64,000 nucleotides of DNA from Leptospira neocaledonica (GTDB lineage Bacteria > Spirochaetota > Leptospiria > Leptospirales > Leptospiraceae). The stretch is from NCBI RefSeq assembly GCF_002812205.1, contig NZ_NPEA01000002.1:310001-374000 (forward strand). Direction: 5' to 3'. Under the pieces are notes generated by a model. The model saw only the letters and a list, made by a program, of their open reading frames with translations. It had not been told where the DNA came from and ran no database searches. Below are positions 35,588 to 44,702 of this stretch, piece by piece (position 1 is the stretch's first letter; each line of letters starts with the position of its first letter). Both the position numbers and the translations under genes were made by a program.

Positions 35588-37330
35588 TTACACAGCATTT
35601 TCGATTCTATAGATGCATGATTTGGCGATAGCAGTGCTATCGATTAGATATGCTGTACAATCCTTTGTCCAACGATCGAGTTGGTTGTTTTGTTTCAATT
35701 TAGTTAAAGCTTTCTCATACAACATACTACATAGATATCTCGAAGTAATGATCATCAAATTTTCTGCGACCCTTTCTTTAGCTTGATCGTCTTCGATTGC
35801 TCTGAATTTCGTTATTGCATCTTCGAATATTTTGGATTGTTCAGTGAGGAATTTAGAAGGCGATTTTATTTCCGCGTTAATTGATTCCAAATATTTTTTA
35901 AAATTTCCATCTCCAGTCATTCCCGCCACGATTGCTCCGACTGCAATTCGAACATGGATCTGGCTTGTTCCTTCGTAGATCGTATTGATTCTAGAATCTC
36001 TAAATATTCTAGCCACATCGTAGTCTTCCGTATAACCGGCTCCACCATGAATTTGGATGGCTAGGCCCGCACATTTATGACCTTCTTCCGAACAATAGTA
36101 TTTTGCGATAGGGGTTAAGACTGAAGCTAGATTTCCCCATTTTTTTACTCTTTCGTCTTTTCGGATTTCTCTATCTTCTTTATTTCCTTTTTCCAGGCGG
36201 ATCTGGTGATGCTGATACATATCTACAACGCGGGCGGTTTCAAACGTAAGAAGTCTAGATGCGTTCACTTCTCTTTGGATTTTGTGAAGCATTTCGGCAA
36301 CTGCAGGAATTTCTGCGATCGGTTTTCCGAACTGTTGTCTTTCTTCGGCATATTTTCGAGATTCATAATATGCTCCGGCCCCGGCACCTGGACCACATGC
36401 CGCACTCCCGAGTCTCATAAAATTTGTCATACCAGTAGTGTATCTGGTGAGGCCGAGACCTTCTTGCCCTAAGAGTTCACCGTAACTGTTTTCATATACT
36501 ACTTCGCAGGTAGGAGATGCATGGATTCCCATTTTTGTTTCAATACCTGCAATCGTTACATCAGAACTTTTTACCAAGAATACGGATAATCCCCGAGCTC
36601 CTCCGTTACCTGTTCGTGCAAGAGTCAATAGACTGGAAGGATAGGGCCCGAGTCCGCAACCTTGGGATATAAAACGTTTTGTTCCGTTTAGACGATAATG
36701 TCCGTCTTCCATTTTTACAGCAGTCGTTCTGACATTATTTAGGTCGGACCCGAAATCCGGTTCGGTAAGAGACATTGCAAAAAGAGTTTCTCCAGTTGCT
36801 GCCTTTGCCGCAAAATTTTCTATCTGTTCTTCTGTCCCGTACCTGGAAACAATTTGAGCCAAATTCAATAGAGCAACGGTCATACAAAAAGAAACATCCG
36901 CTCTTGCCATGATCATTCCGTAAAATGCACTCATGGTTCCTGGTAGTCCTAATCCTCCTGCTTCTCTCGAAATAGAAAAAGGCATGAGTCCTGTGTCGCG
37001 GAATTTCTCGTATATCGATGTAGTTTCGTCCGGAAAGATTACTGTTCCATTTTCGTAGCGCAGATGTTTCCTATCCATGATACTAGAAAGTTGAGAAACG
37101 TCTTTTCCGAAAAATTCACCCAATGATTCAAGACTCGATCTATATAGTTCTACCGCTTCTTCGACGCTTGAGGGAGCCATTTCATATCTTGGGTTATTCG
37201 TTTTTTTATAAAGTTCGTGGTCGAAAAATTCTTCGCCTTCTGTTGATTTTACGATCGAAGACCAATCAATTAAGTGTTCAAAAAATAATTTTAAATCTTC
37301 GTCGTCTGTAAAATAATTATTAGCTATCAT
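35588..37330 (-). CDS. Acyl-CoA dehydrogenase
   Basis: 580 residues. GGLGLPGTMSAFYGMIMARAD, FAMSLTEPDFGSDL (FAD/substrate region), and the C-terminal QIHGGAGYTEDYDVARIFRDSRINTIYEGTSQI are clear family motifs, the last containing the catalytic Glu region (YEGTS). The N- and C-terminal extensions make it longer than the 380-residue type, like the 580-600-residue long-chain/AidB-like group. It catalyses the first oxidation step of fatty acid beta-oxidation using FAD. GAGGG precedes the ATG. It is 14 bp downstream of the dienoyl-CoA reductase gene in one operon regulated by the divergent TetR protein. Confidence 0.93.
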   Translation of the reverse strand: MIANNYFTDDEDLKLFFEHLIDWSSIVKSTEGEEFFDHELYKKTNNPRYEMAPSSVEEAVELYRSSLESLGEFFGKDVSQLSSIMDRKHLRYENGTVIFPDETTSIYEKFRDTGLMPFSISREAGGLGLPGTMSAFYGMIMARADVSFCMTVALLNLAQIVSRYGTEEQIENFAAKAATGETLFAMSLTEPDFGSDLNNVRTTAVKMEDGHYRLNGTKRFISQGCGLGPYPSSLLTLARTGNGGARGLSVFLVKSSDVTIAGIETKMGIHASPTCEVVYENSYGELLGQEGLGLTRYTTGMTNFMRLGSAACGPGAGAGAYYESRKYAEERQQFGKPIAEIPAVAEMLHKIQREVNASRLLTFETARVVDMYQHHQIRLEKGNKEDREIRKDERVKKWGNLASVLTPIAKYYCSEEGHKCAGLAIQIHGGAGYTEDYDVARIFRDSRINTIYEGTSQIHVRIAVGAIVAGMTGDGNFKKYLESINAEIKSPSKFLTEQSKIFEDAITKFRAIEDDQAKERVAENLMIITSRYLCSMLYEKALTKLKQNNQLDRWTKDCTAYLIDSTAIAKSCIYRIENAV

Positions 37331-37344
37331 ATTCCCTCTTTTAT

Positions 37345-39369
37345 CTATGCAATCGCAGAGACTTTATTTTCTTTTCCTATACTGTAAGCGGCATTCAATC
37401 CTTCTAAAAATGCCCTCTCTGCATCAATTCCTTTGGAATCCTTTGCCCCACCGATAATAAATATTTGTTTTTGTGGGTGTAAAGATTTATAGCTCTCATA
37501 GAGAGAACTTTCTTTTTCCTGTCCTACACACAGGACCAAGGAATCGCATGGATAAAGAACTTCCTCTCCGTTTTTCAAGGTTACCTTAAGACCGTCTTTC
37601 GTGATTTCCTTATAGTTGAGTCCCTGAAAGAATTCTACTCCGGAAGCTTCTAATTCTTGTTTGAGAGCCCAAAAAGTAGTAGGTCCGAGACCGGCACCAT
37701 GTTTTCCGCTTCTCCTAAAAATCGCAACATCTCTTTCCGATTTATGAGGTTGGATAACCGCATTCGTAAACGAACTGATATTATATTTTTTTGAATAAGA
37801 TTCGAGACTAGGATCGTTTTCTTCAGTCAGTTTATGAGCCACATCAACGCCTATCCCGCCTCCACCGATCACAGCTACTTTTTTCCCCGCTTTGAATTTA
37901 CCGTTCAAATAGTCCGTGTAATTTCCTGCCGGAAGAATATCAATACCGGGCAGAGTAAATTCTCTCGGTTTAACACCTGTTGCAAATATAATCGCATCTG
38001 GATTCAATTCTTCAAGTAGCTTTAGATCGCAATTTGTATTTAAACGGATATCTACTCCGAGTGCCGGAAGTTCGTTTTTGAAATAACGGAGTGTTTCTTT
38101 AAATTCAGATTTACCTGGTATATTAGAAGCAAATAGGAATTGTCCTCCTAACTCGTCCGCTTTTTCAAGAAGTATAACTTCATGGCCAAAAGAAGCACTG
38201 GCTCTCGCCGCCTCAAGACCACCCGGGCCTGATCCAATCACTACAACTTTTTGCGGTTTCACATTGGGATCCATTTCGTATTCCAATTCATTGACGGCTT
38301 GGGGATTAACAAGACAGGAAACAGATTTATCTATAAAGGCATGGTCCAAACAGGATTGGTTGCATGCGATACATGTGTTGATCCGATCTGACATACCTGT
38401 CCGTATTTTTTTTACTATAAACGGATCTGCGAGAAACGGTCTCGCCATGGAAATTATATCAGCCTGATTATTATCAAAAATTCTTTGTGCAGTGATCGGA
38501 TCGTTTACTCGGTTAGATGCAATGATAGGAATGCCGGGAGTTTTTTCTTTGATTCGTCCCGCAATATTTGCCCAGGCTCCTCTTGGAACTAATTGGCTGA
38601 TAGTAGGGATTCTTGATTCATGCCAACCGATCCCAATATTCAAAGCGGATACACCTTCTTGGTGTAATGTTTTAGCAAGAGTACATACTTCTTCAAAAGT
38701 TGGGTTTCCTGGGATGAGATCGATTCCGGACATTCTGAAAATGATCGGAAAACCTTCCGGAAGATTTTTTTTGACTGCTCGTAAAACTTCAACAGCCATG
38801 TTCATTCGCCTTTTGGAATCTCCTCCAAAATGATCGTCCCTATGATTCGTTACAGGGGAGAAGAACTGGTTAATGAGATATCCTTCGCTTCCCATAATTT
38901 CCACAGCTCCAAATCCGGTTTCTCTCGCGAGCTTTGCTGCGATCCCGAAATCTTCTGCGGTTTTCCAACATTCTTCTTCTGTAAGAGCCCTAGGAACATA
39001 TCTATTGATCGGAGCGCGGAGGGCAGAAGGGCCTACACAGTTTCTATCGAACGCATAACGTCCTGCGTGGAATAGTTGAGCACACATCGTTCCGTTTCCA
39101 TTTAAAAGAGCATTCATCTCCTGTAATTCGGATGCGTGTTCTTCTTTCTGTATATTGAAGAAGTGTTTGGATCCTCTTCCTTCTTCATTCACACTGATTC
39201 CACCGGTGACTATGAGGCCGACTCCTCCTTCAAATCGTTTTCCGTAGAATGCAGCCATTCTTTCTGCGGTTCCAGTTTTGCCTTCGAGTCCGAGGTGCAT
39301 GGATCCCATTACGAATCGATTCGGAAGAGTAAAACTTCCTATATTGATGGGTTGAAAAGCCTTTTCCAT
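37345..39369 (-). CDS. NADH:flavin oxidoreductase / 2,4-dienoyl-CoA reductase
   Basis: 674 residues, like bacterial FadH. The N-terminal TIM barrel of the old-yellow-enzyme family contains FHAGRYAFDRN and EIMGSEGYLINQFFSPVTNHRDD. A 4Fe-4S cluster motif is visible as CIACNQSC then VSCLVNP (C-x2-C-x3-C-x11-C). The C-terminal part has FAD- and NAD(P)H-binding motifs VVVIGSGPGGLEAARA and KVAVIGGGGIGVDVA. It reduces dienoyl-CoA intermediates arising from unsaturated fatty acids. GGAG lies nine bases before the start. First gene of an operon with the acyl-CoA dehydrogenase. Confidence 0.92.
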   Translation of the reverse strand: MEKAFQPINIGSFTLPNRFVMGSMHLGLEGKTGTAERMAAFYGKRFEGGVGLIVTGGISVNEEGRGSKHFFNIQKEEHASELQEMNALLNGNGTMCAQLFHAGRYAFDRNCVGPSALRAPINRYVPRALTEEECWKTAEDFGIAAKLARETGFGAVEIMGSEGYLINQFFSPVTNHRDDHFGGDSKRRMNMAVEVLRAVKKNLPEGFPIIFRMSGIDLIPGNPTFEEVCTLAKTLHQEGVSALNIGIGWHESRIPTISQLVPRGAWANIAGRIKEKTPGIPIIASNRVNDPITAQRIFDNNQADIISMARPFLADPFIVKKIRTGMSDRINTCIACNQSCLDHAFIDKSVSCLVNPQAVNELEYEMDPNVKPQKVVVIGSGPGGLEAARASASFGHEVILLEKADELGGQFLFASNIPGKSEFKETLRYFKNELPALGVDIRLNTNCDLKLLEELNPDAIIFATGVKPREFTLPGIDILPAGNYTDYLNGKFKAGKKVAVIGGGGIGVDVAHKLTEENDPSLESYSKKYNISSFTNAVIQPHKSERDVAIFRRSGKHGAGLGPTTFWALKQELEASGVEFFQGLNYKEITKDGLKVTLKNGEEVLYPCDSLVLCVGQEKESSLYESYKSLHPQKQIFIIGGAKDSKGIDAERAFLEGLNAAYSIGKENKVSAIA

Positions 39370-39395
39370 GATACAATTCTCCGATAAGTTTACGT

Positions 39396-39401
39396 ATTAT
39401 A
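39396..39401 (-). promoter_or_regulatory. Probable -10 element (TATAAT) of the fadH-like operon
   Basis: Exact TATAAT on the minus strand, 27 bp upstream of the start at 39369 and 8 bp from the first palindrome. The -35 region (17 bp further upstream, TATTAC) would be covered by that palindrome, as expected for repression. Confidence 0.5.
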
Positions 39402-39409
39402 GCTATTAT

Positions 39410-39422
39410 TTACCAGTGGTAA
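39410..39422. promoter_or_regulatory. TetR operator-like palindrome 1 (TTACCA-G-TGGTAA)
   Basis: Perfect 6-1-6 palindrome between the fadH-like gene and the divergent TetR gene, overlapping the likely -35/spacer of the former. A second identical-type site lies 42 bp away (39452-39464). Confidence 0.7.
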
Positions 39423-39451
39423 TATAAATAATATAAGAATCAAGATTTAAA

Positions 39452-39464
39452 TTACCACTGGTAA
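39452..39464. promoter_or_regulatory. TetR operator-like palindrome 2 (TTACCA-C-TGGTAA)
   Basis: Perfect 6-1-6 palindrome with the same half-sites as 39410-39422. The centre-to-centre distance is 42 bp, four helical turns, so two dimers would bind the same face. It lies 42 bp upstream of the TetR start and so could mediate autoregulation. Confidence 0.7.
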
Positions 39465-39506
39465 ATATATTCTTGCAAAGAATGGTAGCTGGCGAGAATC
39501 GTTGGT

Positions 39507-40163
39507 ATGCCCGTAAAGAATAAACGCCGCCAACTGCAGGGACCGGGAAGGCCGTTTAAAAAAGACAAGATTACTGTCAGAGAGGATCTTATATTCGCGG
39601 GTACTGAATTATTAAAAACAACTCCTCTCGAAGAGATTTCTTTGCGAAAAGTTGCAGCGCTTGCAGGTGTAAGTCATGCTGCATCTTATCATCATTTCGA
39701 AAGTAAAAACGCTTTGCTTGCCGCTATTGCAGAAAGAGGATTTCAAAAATATTTCTCCGAGTATCAGAGAGAGTTAGAAAAAACGGATAATGATTTTATA
39801 GGACGTTTCCAAGCTCTTGGTTGGACCTATATTCAGTTTATTTTGAATAATCAGCAATTTGCCAGGATCATGTTCGGCGGTGTCGATTTAAAATTGCATC
39901 CTACATTGTCCGCTGTTTCGAGAAGAACGTATCGACAATTGCATGAGATCATACGTATGGGGCAGAGATTGGGAGCAATCAAAGTAGGCCAAACACGTGA
40001 GAAAACTGTGGCCTCCTGGTCTATGATTCACGGAATCGCGATGCTCTTTTTGGAAGGAAGAATAAAGCCTCAAAAGAACAAAGAGGAAATGAAAAAATTT
40101 GTCCTCTCTGTGATAGAGTGCGCATATACAGGAATGACACTACCACCTCATGCAGAAGAATAG
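39507..40163 (+). CDS. TetR-family transcriptional regulator (WHG-domain type)
   Basis: 218 residues. A basic N-terminus (KNKRRQLQGPGRPFKKDK) precedes the TetR helix-turn-helix ISLRKVAALAGVSHAASYHHFESKNALL (about residues 46-73). The C-terminal ligand domain contains FIQFILNNQQFARIMFG-type sequence (YIQFILNNQQFARIMFGG), typical of the WHG subgroup. Divergent from the fadH-like/acyl-CoA dehydrogenase operon with two palindromes between, so it is very likely a fatty-acyl-CoA-responsive repressor of that operon and of itself. The ligand is inferred from the operon's function. Confidence 0.92.
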   Translation: MPVKNKRRQLQGPGRPFKKDKITVREDLIFAGTELLKTTPLEEISLRKVAALAGVSHAASYHHFESKNALLAAIAERGFQKYFSEYQRELEKTDNDFIGRFQALGWTYIQFILNNQQFARIMFGGVDLKLHPTLSAVSRRTYRQLHEIIRMGQRLGAIKVGQTREKTVASWSMIHGIAMLFLEGRIKPQKNKEEMKKFVLSVIECAYTGMTLPPHAEE

Positions 40164-40201
40164 TTTCTAAATTTCTAATGTGATACATCTCCCTACAATT
40201 T

Positions 40202-41677
40202 TCAGGCGGAGAGAATCTCATATTCGGATAGATTGATCTTTCTGGTCTTATAAGAATATTCGTAAGTGTGGCCAGGCCAATTATTCGTGTTCTTACCGGA
40301 AGAATTGATATACCAGTTATTACACCCGGTATCCCAAACGAATTTATCGAATTTTTTATTTAAAGATGCATTATAATTTTGCATGCTACGAACTTTGGGG
40401 ATCAATGCTTTAATCCCTTTTTTATTCATTTCATTTAAAGCAGAAATGATATAACGAACTTGGGATTCTATCATATATACGATAGAATTGTGAGCTAGGT
40501 TTGTGTTCGGTCCGTATAAAATATAGAAGTTCGGAAAACCTGCAACAGTCACACCTAAATAAGCCTCTGCACCATTTTTCCAAACTTCATTCAGATCCTG
40601 GTTGTTTGTTCCTTTTACTTTCATAGGAGAAAGAAACTCAGTGGCCTTAAATCCAGTTCCGAAAACGATCGTATCAAATTTTTGGAGACCTTCTTTGGTT
40701 ATGATTCCGTCCGAATTTGCTTCCTGGATAGATTCAGAAAGAACTTTTGTATTCGGTTTTGCTAATGCTTCGTAATAATCGTTAGAAAGAAGGATACGTT
40801 TACATCCTGCTGGATAATCTGGGGTTAAAATTTTGCGTAATTCCGGATCCTTGACGAACTTTTTCATATGAGAAAGACTCATCCATTTTACGATCTGATT
40901 TGCATGATTGTTCTTTTGGAATGCGATCATTCTGATTTCGTTCCAAATATAGATCTGGAATCTATGCAATAGCCTAAGCCCGGGAAGATACTTAAATAAG
41001 AACTTTTCAAAACCCCAATATTTGCGGTCCGGTTTAGGAACCACCCAAGGCGCAGTTCTTTGAAAGACTGTCACTTCTGCTCCTTGGTTTACGATCTGAG
41101 GAATAAATTGGATGGCACTCGCACCTGTTCCGATCGCAGCTACCTTCTTCCCTGAAAAATTATAAGAAGGATCCCAATTCGCAGAATGGAATATTCTACC
41201 TTTAAAACTCTCTAAACCTTTGATCGAAGGAAGAGCAGGGCGATTTAATTGTCCTACTGCTGAAATAAAAACATCATGGTCTAAGGTTTCATTTTGAGAA
41301 GTTTTGATCTTCCAGACTCTGGAAGAATCGTCCCAATCGGCTGATTGTATCTCGATACCAAATCGAATATGAGGAAGTACCCCGTATTTTTCGGCACAAT
41401 GTTTTAAGTAGGAAAGTATTTCAGGCTGGGCGGAATATTTTCTAGGCCAATTTGCATTCGGCTCGAAAGAAAAAGAATAAAGATGAGAAGGAACATCGCA
41501 TGCCGCTCCCGGATAAGTGTTTTCTCTCCAAGTTCCTCCTACAGAATTTGATTTTTCATAAATTACGAAATTATGAAATCCGTTTTTCTTGAGTTGTATT
41601 GCGGCACATAAGCCGCCGAAACCCGTACCAACAATCGCAATAGAGATTGATTTTTCTTTTTTGTTTTGTGATCGCAT
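40202..41677 (-). CDS. Flavin-containing monooxygenase, Baeyer-Villiger type
   Basis: 491 residues from ATG 41677. The longest frame starts 18 codons earlier but that would run through a perfect palindrome (41704-41717), so the later start is preferred. FAD motif AIVGTGFGGLCAAI is near the N-terminus. The Baeyer-Villiger fingerprint FxGxxxHxxxWD is exact in FKGRIFHSANWD. NADPH motif AAIGTGASAIQFIP follows. VGGTWRENTYPGAACDVPSHLYSFS is the conserved BVMO FAD-contact region. It inserts oxygen beside a ketone carbonyl; which ketone is unknown. Convergent with the TetR gene. Confidence 0.93.
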   Translation of the reverse strand: MRSQNKKEKSISIAIVGTGFGGLCAAIQLKKNGFHNFVIYEKSNSVGGTWRENTYPGAACDVPSHLYSFSFEPNANWPRKYSAQPEILSYLKHCAEKYGVLPHIRFGIEIQSADWDDSSRVWKIKTSQNETLDHDVFISAVGQLNRPALPSIKGLESFKGRIFHSANWDPSYNFSGKKVAAIGTGASAIQFIPQIVNQGAEVTVFQRTAPWVVPKPDRKYWGFEKFLFKYLPGLRLLHRFQIYIWNEIRMIAFQKNNHANQIVKWMSLSHMKKFVKDPELRKILTPDYPAGCKRILLSNDYYEALAKPNTKVLSESIQEANSDGIITKEGLQKFDTIVFGTGFKATEFLSPMKVKGTNNQDLNEVWKNGAEAYLGVTVAGFPNFYILYGPNTNLAHNSIVYMIESQVRYIISALNEMNKKGIKALIPKVRSMQNYNASLNKKFDKFVWDTGCNNWYINSSGKNTNNWPGHTYEYSYKTRKINLSEYEILSA

Positions 41678-41703
41678 GGTCTGCAAACTCCGGATAAATG
41701 TTA

Positions 41704-41717
41704 TGAACAAATGTTCA
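41704..41717. promoter_or_regulatory. Operator-like palindrome (TGAACA-AA-TGTTCA) upstream of the monooxygenase
   Basis: Perfect 6-2-6 palindrome 27 bp upstream of the start at 41677. It differs from the TTACCA sites of the neighbouring TetR gene, so a different regulator encoded elsewhere is likely. The half-site spacing suits a TetR/AcrR-type dimer. Confidence 0.6.
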
Positions 41718-41833
41718 CAATATTGGATCATTTAGATTTCGACTTATGCGCATCATTGAAAGGAAAATCATTCTAGCAAGTCGATTTTTAGGACTATAAT
41801 TGTATCGAACCTTGTTAAATATCAATCATAGGT

Positions 41834-43840
41834 TTATTTTTGAGGAGAAGGAAGAAAGATACGGATCATCGCCTCCTTAGAATTGAGAAACTCCAATGTC
41901 AAAGAACCGTGGAAAATTCTCAAAAGTGCACTATGTATTTTTAGTCCTTGGCCGGAAGAACCTATCGATGTATGGTCTTTTCCTATTTCATTTTTGATCT
42001 GGATAGATAATCCGTTTTCATATTGAATATGAATCAGGATCTCAGATCGAACTTCTCCGGAATATTTTACTGCATTACGTAAGGATTCTCTGAATGCGTA
42101 ATATAAAACTTCCTGCACTTCGGGAGGGTAGTTTTCCGTTTGAAAATTTGTAATTGGATCTATTTCCCAAATTAAATTAAAATCTTTTGCCTCTACAGCC
42201 TGTAGTTTTTGTAGCATCGGAATTAATCCGATCCTGGAAATTTCCAAGCCGGTATCGGACATTTCTCTCAATAAGGAAGATATTCTTTTATGAAGACTCG
42301 TAAGAGAATTTGCATATTCTAAATTAAGACTCCCTGATTTGTCGTTGGAAATTTCTAAAATAAGAGAATGGATCTCCGGAAGTATTTCATCGTGAAGGAT
42401 CTGCCTGGTTTTTTGGTCGGAAAGTCTTTGTTCTTGTATCTTCTTTCTTTGAAGTTCTTCTAGAATATTTCCGGTTTCTTCTAAAAATAAAGAATGTACG
42501 AGCCAGGTGCCCGTGATTCTTGCGATCTCGATCTCTTCTTCTGCAAATAATCCTCCGTTTTCTTTTTGGCCCAAGATTAAATAGGCATTTCCGGAAAGAA
42601 CACTCTCTATTTTTACTCGGATTACAAAACCTGAGAACTGATCCTTGTCTAAGTATTGAATATTGGAATTTTCCGAATTGAAATCTACTTTAGAAAAATC
42701 AAATGTTCCTTGCGAAGTGTCTTCAGGATAATAAATATTCGTATCGGAAATATAGGGGATTTTTCCTTGGAAAATGAGAGCGGCCTTGGTTGACTCTAAC
42801 ACATCTTTGCATAAATATCCGAAAGAAAGTTTTACAGAACCGGAAGATAAGATCTTTTTTAACACTTTATTTTGCTTCGAACTTACTTGTTTGTTCTTTC
42901 GTATCGTAAAAAAACGAGAGAGAAAAAAGGAATAGGAAAATACGACAAATATCTCGGCTCTTGGATATCCAAGTTTCGCGAAAACAAAATAGGATAAAAA
43001 AAGTGCAAAAGAAATATAAACGGAATTTTTCCATTCTTGTTTTAAACTGATCTTAGGTAGGATTCTTCCCGTAAGTATTTCATAAGAAGTTAAGGCCCAG
43101 CCCAAAACCAAAATAGAAATACAAATCAACCCTTGGATACAAATTACGAATCCATAAAAGTATTCGGGCTCTTTTTCCGCTTTTAAGATCAAATTTTCTA
43201 TAATCCCAAATTCTTCTCCGACGAATAAAACGGAAACTATCAAAACCACTCCTAATAGAGAAAATCCGATTAGTTTTAAGAAAGGGACCGCTTTTTGTCT
43301 TCCCAACTCCGAAAGACTATTGTCTGAAATTTTGAATAGAAATAAGCCAAGTAATGAAAGAGAAACACAGGAGAAAATATAAATTAAATAAGCTGATTTG
43401 AATGAAAAAGGTACAAATTTCCAATATTCAAATAAACTGATATTCCAAGTTTTGCCCGGGTTATAGATGAGCAAAATTGAGATAGCGATCAGTTGGCAAA
43501 AGGAGAGAATATAAAATAAGAAAAGAAAAATTCCTTTTTTTCTTAAAAACCCGAAAAACCAAACGATTACAACGAACCATCCAAATGGGATGAGTATCAG
43601 TAAGACCAGTCCTGGAAAAAAATATAAGATAGGATAAGAGGATACTACTAAGAATCCATTCTGGCCTAAAATTGCAGAAAAAGAGAATAATAAAGATGAA
43701 ACAACTAAGGTAAAAATACTAAAATACGCCGCCGCATTTTTCTTTTCTAGATTTGTTCCGGTGGTCGAACCTAACCAAAACAAATTTGTGGAAAGAAAAA
43801 TGAAAACGGAACAGATTAAGATTTCAAGATCTGTCGTCAA
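41834..43840 (-). CDS. Membrane sensor histidine kinase (NarX/DesK-like, HisKA_3 type)
   Basis: 668 residues. Start is TTG at 43840, overlapping the end of the response regulator gene by 17 bp; no closer ATG exists. The N-terminal 320 residues contain eight or nine hydrophobic helices with no periplasmic sensor domain of size. A GAF-like middle region (about 330-460) precedes the dimerisation helix RQILHDEILPEIHSLI with the phospho-acceptor His. The ATPase has N-box YYAFRESLRNAVKYSG and G-box SSGQGLKIHSALL. This architecture senses membrane state or a small ligand within the membrane; the signal is unknown. It and its regulator form an operon, regulator first. Confidence 0.85.
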   Translation of the reverse strand: MTTDLEILICSVFIFLSTNLFWLGSTTGTNLEKKNAAAYFSIFTLVVSSLLFSFSAILGQNGFLVVSSYPILYFFPGLVLLILIPFGWFVVIVWFFGFLRKKGIFLFLFYILSFCQLIAISILLIYNPGKTWNISLFEYWKFVPFSFKSAYLIYIFSCVSLSLLGLFLFKISDNSLSELGRQKAVPFLKLIGFSLLGVVLIVSVLFVGEEFGIIENLILKAEKEPEYFYGFVICIQGLICISILVLGWALTSYEILTGRILPKISLKQEWKNSVYISFALFLSYFVFAKLGYPRAEIFVVFSYSFFLSRFFTIRKNKQVSSKQNKVLKKILSSGSVKLSFGYLCKDVLESTKAALIFQGKIPYISDTNIYYPEDTSQGTFDFSKVDFNSENSNIQYLDKDQFSGFVIRVKIESVLSGNAYLILGQKENGGLFAEEEIEIARITGTWLVHSLFLEETGNILEELQRKKIQEQRLSDQKTRQILHDEILPEIHSLILEISNDKSGSLNLEYANSLTSLHKRISSLLREMSDTGLEISRIGLIPMLQKLQAVEAKDFNLIWEIDPITNFQTENYPPEVQEVLYYAFRESLRNAVKYSGEVRSEILIHIQYENGLSIQIKNEIGKDHTSIGSSGQGLKIHSALLRIFHGSLTLEFLNSKEAMIRIFLPSPQK

Positions 43841-44591
43841 TATTAGGCATCCATGGAATCCTTTCTCCCGAAGAATTCCTGTAAAAAATTTTTTCGTCTT
43901 CTTCCCATTCTAAAAAACGATTGGATAATACTATGAGTGCAGCTCTCGTACGGGCAACTTTTTCGTCGGAGTTTGTTTCGTTTAATCCCCAGGCAGAGTA
44001 GATCTGACCGTTGATCCTACTGATCGTTCTCTTATCTTTAAACCCGAAATGTTGTGCGATCTGTTCGTTACTAAATCCTTTTGCCAACATTTCTGCTACG
44101 GATCTTTCGTTTGGTTCTAATACTGCGAGAGGAGAGTTTTCGTCCTTCTCTCTTACTTCGGTGACTCTTGATTCGATTTCAGGATCTATAAAACTTTTTC
44201 CGTCATACGCCAATCGAATGAGTGGAACTACCATCTGAGGAAGAAGATAATTTGATTTTCGAACATATGCATAATGACTTAAAATTCCGGAACTTCTAAA
44301 AGTCCTGAAGTATTCATCGCTATCTTGAATAGAATAGATGACTACCGGTTTACGCGGGAATTCCTTTCGGATTGAAATAATGGTTTCTATTCCGTTTAAT
44401 TTTCCTGCAAGTCTTACATCTAAAAGAAGAACGTCGGTGTCTCCTTCTAAACAATAACGAATCGCTTCTTCTCCTGAGTCGCAATCGAATACCGATTTTA
44501 TTTTTCCGGATTCTTCTAAGCCGGAGACCATCGCTTTTCTGAGTTTCAGATTGTCTTCCGCGACCAATATTTTGAGAGGCTCGGCTTTCAT
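43824..44591 (-). CDS. Response regulator, NarL/FixJ family with extra C-terminal tail
   Basis: 255 residues from ATG 44591 (the frame extends 15 codons further up with no better support). Receiver domain: acidic pair Glu12-Asp13 (LVAEDN), phospho-acceptor Asp58 (VLLLDVRL), and the conserved Lys in AYVRKSN. The LuxR-type helix-turn-helix is LEPNERSVAEMLAKGFSNEQIAQHF followed by ISRINGQIYSAWGL, starting near residue 160. After the HTH about 40 residues remain (WEEDEKIFYRNSSGERIPWMPN), longer than usual. It precedes and overlaps the kinase gene, so they are a cognate pair. Target genes are unknown; the divergent sugar transferase fusion is an obvious candidate. Confidence 0.9.
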   Translation of the reverse strand: MKAEPLKILVAEDNLKLRKAMVSGLEESGKIKSVFDCDSGEEAIRYCLEGDTDVLLLDVRLAGKLNGIETIISIRKEFPRKPVVIYSIQDSDEYFRTFRSSGILSHYAYVRKSNYLLPQMVVPLIRLAYDGKSFIDPEIESRVTEVREKDENSPLAVLEPNERSVAEMLAKGFSNEQIAQHFGFKDKRTISRINGQIYSAWGLNETNSDEKVARTRAALIVLSNRFLEWEEDEKIFYRNSSGERIPWMPNIDDRS

Positions 44592-44702
44592 GTGTTCTCG
44601 GAATTTTAGGATAAATAGAACCAGGAGGTCAAGCACTTGAGTGCTTATAGATCTGCACCCGGAAGGTGGGTTTGTTTTTGAAAATTCGATACTCTCTGAT
44701 TC

